Below, in pieces: positions 42,107 to 49,598 of a stretch of 49,598 nucleotides of DNA. This DNA comes from Bacteroidales bacterium (GTDB lineage: Bacteria > Bacteroidota > Bacteroidia > Bacteroidales > ML635J-15), in assembly GCA_016937855.1 (NCBI GenBank), contig JAFGVU010000098.1, forward strand, positions 1 to 49,598, given 5' to 3'. A program made the translations under genes and the position numbers. Within the stretch, counting starts at the first letter, position 1. Each line of letters opens with the position of its first letter. The notes below the pieces were generated by a model, which was given only the letters and a program-made list of their open reading frames with translations, searched no databases and was not told where the DNA came from.

Positions 42107-43507
42107 ATGAAAATTAGATTTATAGGAGCAACTAGAGAAGTAACAGGAAGTAAACACTTAATAACTACAGAATCCGGAAAGAAGATTTTATTTGATTGCG
42201 GAATGTTTCAAGGTAAAGGTAAGGAAACTGACTCTTCGAACAGAGACCTAGGGTTTGAGCCGCGTGAAATAGATCATATAATACTAACGCATGCTCATAT
42301 CGATCATTCAGGCTTAATACCTTATTTATATACTCTTGGGTTCGAAGGTTCGGTTATATGTACAGATGCAACACGAAATTTGTGTTCGTTAATGTTGCCC
42401 GACTCCGGATTTATTCAAGAACACGATATTAAATGGTATAACAAAAAGCTTATTAAAAAAGGTCTCGCTCCGGTAAAGCCAATTTATACTCACGAGGATG
42501 CAGTAAAAGCTATGAAACTATTCATTGGAGTAGCTTTAGATCGAAAATTTAAAATAGATGATAATATTAGTGTTAAATTTACAAACTCGGGTCACATGCT
42601 CGGAAGTGCTGTTGCAAATCTAAGTGTTTTTGAAAACGGAAAAGTTACTAATATTGCATATACAGGAGATATTGGCAGACCTACAAATCGTATTGTTAAA
42701 TCACCGGCTCCATTTCCTCAGGCAGATATCCTGATTACCGAATCTACCTACGGAGATAGAATTCATGATCCACATCACGAATCTGAAGATGCACTATTGC
42801 AAGTAGTTGTTGATACTTGTGTTAAAAAAGGCGGGAAACTTATTATTCCTTCTTTTAGCGTTGGACGGACTCAGGAAATTGTGCTTTCGCTTAATAATTG
42901 GTTTAATGAAGGGCGTTTGCCACATATCGATATTTATGTGGATAGTCCATTGTCTGTTAATGTTACCGAAGTCTTTCGAATGCACCCCGAGTGCTATAAT
43001 AAAGACTTGCGCGAAGTAATGGAGACCGACCCCGATCCGTTTGGATTTGAAAAATTGCATTATATCAAGCATGTTAACGACTCAAAAAGATTAAACAAAA
43101 CTAAAAAACCTTGTGTAATTATTTCAGCTAGTGGTATGGCTGAAGCTGGTCGTGTAAAACATCATATTGCTAATAGTATCGATGACCATAGAAACACTAT
43201 TTTAATGGTGGGATATTGTGCACCTACGACTTTAGGGGCAAGATTGCAAAAGGGTGACGCAAAGATATCTATTTTCGGACAAGAACATTACATAAATGCT
43301 GAGATTAAAAGACTCGAATCATTCTCCGGACATGGCGATTATACCGAAATGGCTGAATTTTTAGAGTGTCAGAATAAAGATGAATTGCAGAAAATATTTC
43401 TTGTTCATGGCGATTATGATGCAGCAGAACACTATCGGAATTACTTGTTAAAGAAGGGGTTTGAAAATATTGAAATTCCTCAGCGTGACGATGAAATAGA
43501 GATTTGA
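42107..43507 (+). CDS. Beta-CASP metallo-beta-lactamase (CPSF/Ysh1-like RNase)
   Basis: A 466-residue protein with the zinc motif HAHIDH (H62, H64, D66, H67), a later ESTYGDR motif and the beta-CASP domain (PSFSVGRTQEIV, YVDSPLSV). The RMMBL-type C-terminus has SGHGDYTEM and LVHGDYDAAEHY. The family includes bacterial and archaeal RNA-processing nucleases related to CPSF73. Substrate here is probably RNA. It is 24 bp after the nitroreductase gene and 36 bp before the ATP-grasp gene. Confidence 0.88.
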   Translation: MKIRFIGATREVTGSKHLITTESGKKILFDCGMFQGKGKETDSSNRDLGFEPREIDHIILTHAHIDHSGLIPYLYTLGFEGSVICTDATRNLCSLMLPDSGFIQEHDIKWYNKKLIKKGLAPVKPIYTHEDAVKAMKLFIGVALDRKFKIDDNISVKFTNSGHMLGSAVANLSVFENGKVTNIAYTGDIGRPTNRIVKSPAPFPQADILITESTYGDRIHDPHHESEDALLQVVVDTCVKKGGKLIIPSFSVGRTQEIVLSLNNWFNEGRLPHIDIYVDSPLSVNVTEVFRMHPECYNKDLREVMETDPDPFGFEKLHYIKHVNDSKRLNKTKKPCVIISASGMAEAGRVKHHIANSIDDHRNTILMVGYCAPTTLGARLQKGDAKISIFGQEHYINAEIKRLESFSGHGDYTEMAEFLECQNKDELQKIFLVHGDYDAAEHYRNYLLKKGFENIEIPQRDDEIEI

Positions 43508-43543
43508 GACTAAGCATTTTCACAATTAAATGTTAACTTTTTT

Positions 43544-45019
43544 ATGCAAAAAGTATTAATTCTGCTCGATGACGTAAATGAGTGGAAACCGTTTTATCAG
43601 ACCAAAAGCATTCTTAGTGTCTCTGACTATTTGCAGCTTAAGACTGTTGGCGATGATACAAAAATTGTAATTAATCTTAGTAATAGTCTTAAGTACAATG
43701 AACAAGGTTATTATTGCTCATTGCTTGCTCAGGCTCGCGGACATAGAGTTATTCCCGGAGTTGAGGTGCTAAATCGAATAGACTCTGGATCAGGCATGCG
43801 ACTCGATAGAAATTTACAAAAATTATTTTATCATTGGATGCAAAAAAATGCTCCCGATTCCGACAAGTATAATTTAAAAGTTTACTTTGGAAACTGTGTG
43901 GAAAAAGGTCTTGAGAAAATTGCCAGATATGTTTTTGAGAACTATCCTGCACCAATTCTGGAGGTTTTGTTGAGTAATCGATCATCAAATCCAATTGATA
44001 GTATAAATATTATTAAACTAAATGATTTGTCGGATGGCGAGCAAGATGCTTTTGCAGAAACACTCGATTATTTTAATAAAAAAGTTTGGAGAAACCCTAA
44101 ACTCCCTAAATCCACAAGATACAGTCTTGCCATATTTCATGATCCGAACGAAGTGCTGCCCCCAAGTGATGGTCGGTCACTTAAAAAGTTTGTGCAGATT
44201 GCAAAAAAAATGAATATTTACGCTGAGCTAATAACCGAAGAAGATATCAATAGGCTGATGGAATTTGATGCATTGTTTATTCGCTCTACAACATCGCTTA
44301 ATCATATCACTTACAATTTGGCTTTAAAAGCGAAACTGGCCGATATGGTTGTCATTGATGATCCACTGTCGATAATTCGTTGTACTAATAAAGTTTATTT
44401 GAATGAACTTTTAAATAAAGCTAAAATTCCTGCACCAAAATCAAAACTAATTTTTAAATCCAGTTTAGCTGATTATAATGAGGTTGTAGAGTTTTTAGGA
44501 TCGCCTTTTGTCGTAAAAATACCCGATGGCTCATTTTCTCATGGAATTAAAAAGGTTAAGAATCAAATCGATTATGAAACTGTGCTAAATGAACTCTTTA
44601 GTGCATCATCAATTGTTCTTGCTCAGGAGTTTATTCCAACTGATTACGATTGGCGGATTGGAGTGCTGAATGGTGAACCTCTTTATGCATGCAAATATTT
44701 TATGGCGCGTGGCCATTGGCAAATTTACTATCATTCAAAATCCGGAAAAAGTCGTTGTGGCAATGTTGAGACTGTCCCAATTTACAAAGTGCCACAAACA
44801 ATTATTAAAACTGCTGTTAAAGCAAGTTCGTTAATTGGTAAGGGCTTGTATGGTGTCGATTTAAAAATGATAAATAATAAGGCTGTAGTTATCGAAATAA
44901 ACGATAATCCAAGTATTGATTATGAAATAGAGGATGCTATTCTGGGAGATGAATTATACTACAGAATTATAAACCATTTTGTCAGAGTCCTCGAAAAAAA
45001 ACATAATCATTATGAATAA
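43544..45019 (+). CDS. RimK-family ATP-grasp ligase with N-terminal RLAN-type domain
   Basis: A 491-residue protein. The N-terminal third (about 1-160) resembles the RLAN domain found ahead of RimK-like ATP-grasp modules. The C-terminal part (about 200-490) is ATP-grasp, with IPAPKSKLIFK, SPFVVKIPDGSFSHG, AQEFIPTDYDWRIGVL and the metal-binding VVIEINDNPSIDYEIED. These enzymes ligate an amino acid to a carboxylate using ATP. The partner GNAT gene overlaps by 8 bp, a known neighbour combination thought to make small modified peptides. The product is unknown. Confidence 0.87.
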   Translation: MQKVLILLDDVNEWKPFYQTKSILSVSDYLQLKTVGDDTKIVINLSNSLKYNEQGYYCSLLAQARGHRVIPGVEVLNRIDSGSGMRLDRNLQKLFYHWMQKNAPDSDKYNLKVYFGNCVEKGLEKIARYVFENYPAPILEVLLSNRSSNPIDSINIIKLNDLSDGEQDAFAETLDYFNKKVWRNPKLPKSTRYSLAIFHDPNEVLPPSDGRSLKKFVQIAKKMNIYAELITEEDINRLMEFDALFIRSTTSLNHITYNLALKAKLADMVVIDDPLSIIRCTNKVYLNELLNKAKIPAPKSKLIFKSSLADYNEVVEFLGSPFVVKIPDGSFSHGIKKVKNQIDYETVLNELFSASSIVLAQEFIPTDYDWRIGVLNGEPLYACKYFMARGHWQIYYHSKSGKSRCGNVETVPIYKVPQTIIKTAVKASSLIGKGLYGVDLKMINNKAVVIEINDNPSIDYEIEDAILGDELYYRIINHFVRVLEKKHNHYE

Positions 45020-45479
45020 GTTGATTTTGCGCAAGGCCAAACCACAGGATTTAGGCTCAATGTTAAAAATTGAACAGGAGAGTTTTGGAATAGATGCGTT
45101 TAATAAATCTCAGATTCGATATTTAGTCAATCGTGCAAATTCGGAATGTTTAGTATGTGAAATAGAAAATAAGATTGTTGCTTCAATGATTTTACTACGA
45201 AGAAAAAACTCAAGTGTCTTAAGACTATATTCGTTAGTTGTTAGCCCTGGTTTTAGAGGCTTGGGTATAGCTAGAATTTTGTTAGATAATGCTACAAAAA
45301 TTGCGATTGATAATAATATGAATGCTATTGTGTTGGAGGTTCGAATAGATAATATCCCTGCAATAAAACTATACGAGAAAAAAGGCTATTCAAAAATTAA
45401 AATACTTCCAAATTATTACAAAGACGGTAGTGATGGATTGAGGATGGTATTACATAACCTCAGGAACTTCGATTCCTAA
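45012..45479 (+). CDS. GNAT-family N-acetyltransferase
   Basis: A 155-residue acetyltransferase with the acetyl-CoA motif SPGFRGLGIARILLDNA (R/Q-x-x-G-x-G/A type) and the C-terminal AIKLYEKKGY segment, as in RimI-like members. The ATG at 45012 overlaps the ligase gene's stop by 8 bp and is preferred over the in-frame ATG at 44979. It probably acetylates the product or substrate of the neighbouring ligase. It is the last gene of this run. Confidence 0.85.
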   Translation: MNKLILRKAKPQDLGSMLKIEQESFGIDAFNKSQIRYLVNRANSECLVCEIENKIVASMILLRRKNSSVLRLYSLVVSPGFRGLGIARILLDNATKIAIDNNMNAIVLEVRIDNIPAIKLYEKKGYSKIKILPNYYKDGSDGLRMVLHNLRNFDS

Positions 45480-45559
45480 TAAATTCATGCTGAATTAATA
45501 GCTTTTACAATTTGCTCAAAGAGGTTAAGAAAGGTATTATAAATATTTTATTATAAAAA

Positions 45560-45607
45560 ATCACCTTTTTGGGTGATACTCTTACTTTAGCTTAAGAAAT
45601 ATTTTTG
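45560..45607 (+). promoter_or_regulatory. Palindrome plus -7 box upstream of the secreted-protein genes (copy 1)
   Basis: ATCACC-TTTTTG-GGTGAT (45560-45577) is a perfect 6-bp palindrome with a 6-base spacer. TATTTTTG (45600-45607, TAnnTTTG) follows; the distance from TCACC to the -7 box is 39 bp. No -33 TTG is present. The same motif and spacing recur at 48032-48078. Confidence 0.65.
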
Positions 45608-45639
45608 CAATGGATGTTTATCATTAAAAACCATTGTAT

Positions 45640-46866
45640 ATGAGTAAATATTTCTTTATAGAATTAATAATTTTAATATTCTGTCAATCAGTCTTTTCTC
45701 AAGCAAAGATCACGATTGACTCAAGTTATATTGTGTACAATGGGGGAACAACTTTTGATCCGATATATATCAATGTAAGTAATGGTAATTCGGATGCTAT
45801 CAGCAAGTTGTCGACAGGGTTCATCATTTCATCAAATGAATATCAGTATTTAAACTGGCATATTGGAACAAATACAGGAACATATGAGTTCCCTTTTGGA
45901 GCGAATGGAATTTATACACCTGTTGAGCTTAATGTTTCTACATCTGGTGTAGGACCAGGAGTTCTGTCTGTCTCTACATGGTATTCAGCAGGAAATACAG
46001 ACTTGCCTGACGGTGGCTATTCTTTATGTATTGATGAAAGCAATGTAGTTGATAGATTCTGGACCATTGACTTTAAAGACTATCTCACTAATCCTATAAT
46101 GGATGTGAAACTACACTATAATGTCAATGAGCTTGATGGGAATTTGGAATCAGATTTACTTGCTCAATCAGGAGACCTCTCATTATCTTGTACATGGAAT
46201 GCTGGGAGAGGTTATATAAATGAAAATGATAATTACATTGAATTAAAAGGTATTTCAAAAGATGGACCATGGATAATTTCATCAGAGATTAATACATTAC
46301 CAATAGAAATGCTTTCGTTTGATGCTTTTTGGAGCACAGAAGAAGCAAATGTCGTAAATATCGAGTGGCTTACAAGTACAGAGACAAATAATGAATATTT
46401 TCTAATTGAAAGAAGCCTAGACGGTCAAACTTTCTTGCCAATTGGAGTACAAGAATCTCAAGGCAATTCTAAAAATGGCTCTTTTTACACGTTTCAAGAT
46501 TTAAACCCACCACAAGAGGGTATAATATACTATCGTTTAAAGCAATTTGATTTCGATGGGACATCAAGTGAAAGTGAAATAATTTCATTGGAATCATCCA
46601 CAAAAAGTGTTGAATTTACAGTATATCCAAATCCTTCAAATAAATATTTTAACATAAATATTCAATCAAATCAAGAAGATATCTTTCAATTATTACTTTT
46701 CGATTTAACGGGTCGAATTATTTATTCTAATAGCATTAGTGTGTCTGGTTTTGAAACATCACATACCATAGATGCATCAGAAATACCTTCAGGGACATAT
46801 GTCCTTCAAATAACATCACAGAAAAGGACTGAAATTATAAATGAGATTTTAATCAAAACAGATTAG
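45640..46866 (+). CDS. Exported protein with T9SS C-terminal sorting domain
   Basis: A 408-residue protein with a signal peptide (MSKYFFIELI... to VFSQ). Its middle part is a common Bacteroidota extracellular module that ends in LPIEMLSFDAFW and WLTSTETNNEYFLIERS (about 220-300), and its T9SS tail starts at VYPNPSNKYF. The start at 45640 is chosen over an in-frame TTG at 45634. The -7 box ends 32 bp upstream. No enzymatic motif is recognised. The next gene follows by 4 bp, so they form an operon. Confidence 0.82.
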   Translation: MSKYFFIELIILIFCQSVFSQAKITIDSSYIVYNGGTTFDPIYINVSNGNSDAISKLSTGFIISSNEYQYLNWHIGTNTGTYEFPFGANGIYTPVELNVSTSGVGPGVLSVSTWYSAGNTDLPDGGYSLCIDESNVVDRFWTIDFKDYLTNPIMDVKLHYNVNELDGNLESDLLAQSGDLSLSCTWNAGRGYINENDNYIELKGISKDGPWIISSEINTLPIEMLSFDAFWSTEEANVVNIEWLTSTETNNEYFLIERSLDGQTFLPIGVQESQGNSKNGSFYTFQDLNPPQEGIIYYRLKQFDFDGTSSESEIISLESSTKSVEFTVYPNPSNKYFNINIQSNQEDIFQLLLFDLTGRIIYSNSISVSGFETSHTIDASEIPSGTYVLQITSQKRTEIINEILIKTD

Positions 46867-46870
46867 TATT

Positions 46871-48001
46871 ATGAAAAGAATTGTTTTTTTTATTGCATTT
46901 TTCTTAGCAGCAATAAGTGTAGCTTACACACAGGGAGTAGGAATAAATTCTACTGGATTAACAGGTGACAGCTCAGCAGGGCTAGATATTGATTTTAATA
47001 ATAAAGGTATATTGATACCAAGGGTTTCTTTAGTGGATATCTATGATAATTTCACTATAAATACACCTGCAAATAGTTTATTGGTTTATAATACCTCAAC
47101 TTCCGGCTTTGCACCGGACAATGTAGTTCCGGGCTTTTATTTCTGGAATGGAATGAATTGGGAAAAGTTGCTTTCTGGGGATGATAAGAAAGTTACTGAA
47201 AGCGATTTGACTAATCATCAGGGAGCAATTGAAATAACAGAGAGTCAAATTATAGATTTAGGTAGTTACCTTGAAGTGGAAAGCGATCCAAGAGTGCCTG
47301 GAGGCTCTCAGCCGGGCGAAATGCAATACTATGATGGTTCCGAATGGATTACTGTTGCTCCGGGTAAAAATGGTCAGACTCTTACAATAGTAAATGGAGT
47401 TCCAACATGGGCTAGTCAGCACTCAGTTAACGAAGTATACAATTCTGTTACCGGAAGAACATGGATGGACAGAAACCTTGGTGCAACACAAGTTGCAACA
47501 TCAAGTACAGATCAAGCTGCTTATGGATATTATTACCAATGGGGTAGAGCAAACGATGGACATCAATTATATTTTTCAGATACAACAAGGACATTAAGCC
47601 AGACTGATGAACCGGTACATAGTGATTTTATTATTGCTGCTAATATGGTGGGTGATTGGTATTCAACAGGCAATGATAACCTTTGGCAAGGAGTCAATGG
47701 GAAAAATAATCCTTGCCCAAGTGGTTATAGAATACCAACTATAACAGAATGGGAAGCAGAGCGCCAAACTTGGACAAGCGATAATTCTAACGGAGCTTTT
47801 GCTTCTCCTTTAAAATTGTCATTGCCTGGTTATAGGAGCTATTACGATGCCTCTTACAGTAATATTGGATCTTTAGGTTATTATTGGGCCAGTACACCCG
47901 ATGGAACATCTGCCTTTAATATTGTAATATATAGTGGTGGTGTAGTTGTTAGCCCATCATTGAGGGCAGAAGGTTATTCTGTTAGGTGTATTAAAAACTA
48001 A
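46871..48001 (+). CDS. Exported FISUMP-domain protein
   Basis: A 376-residue protein with a signal peptide (MKRIVFFIAF... to YTQ). A short tail-fibre-like N-terminal segment (GVGINSTGLTGDSSAGLDI) is followed by a linker with LTNHQGAIEITESQI and a C-terminal FISUMP domain (about 192-376) with GRTWMDRNLGA, CPSGYRIPT and SVRCIKN. Its N-terminus differs from the FISUMP protein at 4649. It has no T9SS tail, so it relies on another route or stays anchored. Confidence 0.85.
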   Translation: MKRIVFFIAFFLAAISVAYTQGVGINSTGLTGDSSAGLDIDFNNKGILIPRVSLVDIYDNFTINTPANSLLVYNTSTSGFAPDNVVPGFYFWNGMNWEKLLSGDDKKVTESDLTNHQGAIEITESQIIDLGSYLEVESDPRVPGGSQPGEMQYYDGSEWITVAPGKNGQTLTIVNGVPTWASQHSVNEVYNSVTGRTWMDRNLGATQVATSSTDQAAYGYYYQWGRANDGHQLYFSDTTRTLSQTDEPVHSDFIIAANMVGDWYSTGNDNLWQGVNGKNNPCPSGYRIPTITEWEAERQTWTSDNSNGAFASPLKLSLPGYRSYYDASYSNIGSLGYYWASTPDGTSAFNIVIYSGGVVVSPSLRAEGYSVRCIKN

Positions 48002-48031
48002 ATTCTCTAACCTCATTTATTTTAATCAAAA

Positions 48032-48078
48032 TCACCATTTTAGGTGAGGGTTAAAGCCAGTTGCCCCAAGTATCTTTG
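48032..48078 (+). promoter_or_regulatory. Palindrome plus -7 box upstream of the secreted-protein genes (copy 2)
   Basis: TCACC-ATTTTA-GGTGA (48032-48047... arms 48032-48036 and 48043-48047) precedes TATCTTTG (48071-48078) by the same 39 bp as copy 1. No -33 TTG is present. It drives the gene at 48099. Confidence 0.65.
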
Positions 48079-48098
48079 TATGTATAAAAAAAATAATT

Positions 48099-48593
48099 AT
48101 GAAAAAATTAGTAATTGCATCAGCTTTCTCAACACTTGCAATTTTTGGAATTGCACAAGAAGCATCACCTCGGGTTATTGCCAACTCGGGCGATAGTTTC
48201 TCACAATCTAATGCTCAAATATCTTTTACAATGGGAGAACCAATAATAGAAACACAAAATAGTGGAACATCAATACTTACACAAGGATTTCATCAGACTC
48301 AATTACAGGTCACAATTTTTGACCAGTTTGGTGTTAATATAGATAATATTGAACTGTTTCCAAATCCCACTCAAGACCAGGTTAATATTACTTTTCAGAA
48401 CGATGCTCCAATATCTGTAAATTATACTTTGTACGACGATATTGGTAGAGTACTTCATAGTGATGAGACATTCGTTTCTTCGTATGAAAAGATGGAATAC
48501 GACTTAAGAGACTATGTTCCTGGAGTTTATTATATCCAGCTAATAACGGATAATGGAAAAACTAATAAAACTTATCAAATTATTAAACATTAA
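48099..48593 (+). CDS. Small exported protein with T9SS C-terminal sorting domain
   Basis: A 164-residue protein with a signal peptide (MKKLVIASAF... to GIAQ), a short N-terminal part with SGDSFSQSNAQISFTMGE, and a T9SS tail that starts at LFPNPTQDQV. Its plan is the same as that of the protein at 4105, and its size is almost the same; they are likely paralogues. The role of these short tail-bearing proteins is unknown. The next gene follows by 11 bp. Confidence 0.85.
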   Translation: MKKLVIASAFSTLAIFGIAQEASPRVIANSGDSFSQSNAQISFTMGEPIIETQNSGTSILTQGFHQTQLQVTIFDQFGVNIDNIELFPNPTQDQVNITFQNDAPISVNYTLYDDIGRVLHSDETFVSSYEKMEYDLRDYVPGVYYIQLITDNGKTNKTYQIIKH

Positions 48594-48604
48594 AACAATT
48601 AATT

Positions 48605-49598
48605 ATGAAAAGAACTTTTGCTTTTATTTTTTGCACAGTATTGTTTTTCTCTGCTTTTGCACAGAGCCCTGAGAGTATGACATATCAAGCTGTGGTGCGT
48701 GATGCTGTAGGTAATATACTGCCAAATCAGCCTGTTGCCTTTAAATTTAGTATTCTCAATTTAGGAATTGTAGAGTATTTGGAGGTACATTATACCTCAA
48801 CTAATAATTTTGGTCTGGTAAATATTACTATTGGACAAGGCAATGTGCTAAATGGAAATTTTTCTTTATTGGATTGGAAAAACAATCAATATGATTTAAA
48901 AATAGAATTAGACGAAAATGGAGGGGCTACTTATACTGATATGGGAACAGTCCCTTTTCATAGTGTCCCATATGCTTTGCATGCAAAAACAGCAGATAAT
49001 GTGGATGATGCAGATGCTGATCCAACTAACGAGCTTCAGGATATATCTTTGTTAGGTAATGATTTGAGTATATCTAATGGCTCAACTATTGATTTGACAA
49101 CCCTAAATACCGATAATCAAACTCTTTCCGTTTCTGGTAATGAGCTAAGTATTTCAGATGGTAATACTGTGATTTTATCAGATAACGTAGATGATGCAGA
49201 TTCTGATCCAACCAATGAAATAGAATTGCCGGCTACAGCAGTTGTTGGTCAGATAATTACTTGGGATGGGTCATCGTGGGTAGCTCAAAACTCAGGCTCT
49301 GGCTCCGATAATTGGGGAACTCAGGTCGCACAAACCAATTTTACTATTTCGGGAGACGGAACTTCCTCAAGCCCACTTGGTCTTGCAAGTCAAGGGGCTA
49401 GTAGCGGTGAATCACTAAAATGGGATGGTTTAGCATGGGTGCCTTCAACCGATAATGTTGATGATGCCGATAATGACCCAACCAATGAAATAGAATTGCC
49501 TGCTTCTGCGATTGTTGGGCAGGTAATTACTTGGGATGGTTCATCGTGGGTAGCACAAAACTCAGGCTCTGGATCAGATAATTGGGGAACTCAGGTTG
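48605..49598 (+). CDS. Exported repeat protein, incomplete at the right edge
   Basis: The frame opens at ATG 48605 and stays open for 331 codons to the end of the window. The signal peptide (MKRTFAFIFC... to AFAQ) is followed by a module starting SMTYQAVVRD, homologous to the N-terminus of the FISUMP protein at 4649. Repeats with DNVDDADxDPTNE and ITWDGSSWVAQN follow. The C-terminus (perhaps FISUMP or tail-fibre-like) is outside the window. The DxDxD-type motifs could bind calcium. It continues the exported-protein cluster. Confidence 0.8.
   Translation, partial: MKRTFAFIFCTVLFFSAFAQSPESMTYQAVVRDAVGNILPNQPVAFKFSILNLGIVEYLEVHYTSTNNFGLVNITIGQGNVLNGNFSLLDWKNNQYDLKIELDENGGATYTDMGTVPFHSVPYALHAKTADNVDDADADPTNELQDISLLGNDLSISNGSTIDLTTLNTDNQTLSVSGNELSISDGNTVILSDNVDDADSDPTNEIELPATAVVGQIITWDGSSWVAQNSGSGSDNWGTQVAQTNFTISGDGTSSSPLGLASQGASSGESLKWDGLAWVPSTDNVDDADNDPTNEIELPASAIVGQVITWDGSSWVAQNSGSGSDNWGTQV
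49181..49328 (+). repeat. Coding direct repeat, copy 1
   Basis: This 148-bp unit matches 49451-49598 at about 130 of 148 positions by hand count. The period is 270 bp (90 codons). A shorter related start (DNVDDADADPTNE) occurs at 48995. Copy 2 is cut by the window edge. Confidence 0.75.
49451..49598 (+). repeat. Coding direct repeat, copy 2 (runs to the window edge)
   Basis: The second copy of the 148-bp unit of 49181-49328. It is likely to continue past the edge, so the number of copies is unknown. Confidence 0.75.

Noticed and set aside
45560-45577. Terminator after the GNAT gene
   Set aside because: The hairpin is not followed by a T run, and the same motif recurs at 48032 at a fixed distance from a -7 box, so a regulatory site fits better.
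48995-49598. CRISPR-like or other non-coding repeat array
   Set aside because: Repeats are in frame with an exported protein, long (148 bp) and imperfect.

Overview
The window reads as a chromosome segment of an AT-rich, probably marine, anaerobic or facultatively anaerobic member of the Bacteroidota (Bacteroidales/Marinilabiliales-like). The evidence is several secreted proteins with type IX secretion (T9SS) C-terminal sorting domains, FISUMP-domain lipoprotein-like proteins, Bacteroidota-type promoter boxes (TAnnTTTG), a ferredoxin-linked 2-oxoacid oxidoreductase and an FNR-like regulator. No rRNA, tRNA, CRISPR array or insertion sequence was recognised.

Layout. 1-443 is non-coding with short hairpins. 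444-1377 is an MntA/HepT (nucleotidyltransferase/HEPN) toxin-antitoxin pair in which the antitoxin carries an XRE helix-turn-helix. 1432-3953 (minus) is a TPR histidine kinase plus NarL-type response regulator. 4105-13859 is a run of six exported proteins (T9SS tails, FISUMP, right-handed beta-helix, Ycf48/Asp-box propellers). 14156-17184 holds a DUF4143 ATPase, a methyltransferase and a radical SAM enzyme. 17229-19918 (minus) is a four-subunit 2-oxoacid:ferredoxin oxidoreductase. 20253-26286 holds a nitroreductase, an Omp28-like T9SS protein, a K+ channel with an RCK domain, a methyltransferase and a second DUF4143 ATPase.

The centrepiece is 26476-38150 (minus), one compact and largely overlapping gene set. 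It starts with MrpE, MrpF, MrpG, MrpB-N, MrpB and MrpC homologues, then a fused double MrpD, then NuoH-, NuoB-, NuoC- and NuoD-like subunits. It ends with a ferredoxin-GltD/NfnB-like flavoprotein and a dihydroorotate-dehydrogenase-like protein. The architecture matches the Mrp-Mbx-Nfn type: a membrane complex that would couple electron transfer between ferredoxin and a nicotinamide cofactor to Na+ or H+ translocation. The large subunit lacks both [NiFe]-hydrogenase cysteine pairs, so it is not predicted to be a hydrogenase. The 2-oxoacid oxidoreductase nearby is a plausible source of reduced ferredoxin. An FNR-like regulator with all four cluster cysteines is transcribed divergently from the complex.

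39588-45479 is a five-gene run (CASTOR/POLLUX-like channel, exported nitroreductase, beta-CASP metallo-beta-lactamase, RimK-type ATP-grasp ligase, GNAT acetyltransferase). 45640 to the right edge is a second cluster of exported T9SS/FISUMP proteins. Two of its transcription units share a palindrome placed at an identical distance from their -7 boxes. The last gene runs off the window inside a repeat region.
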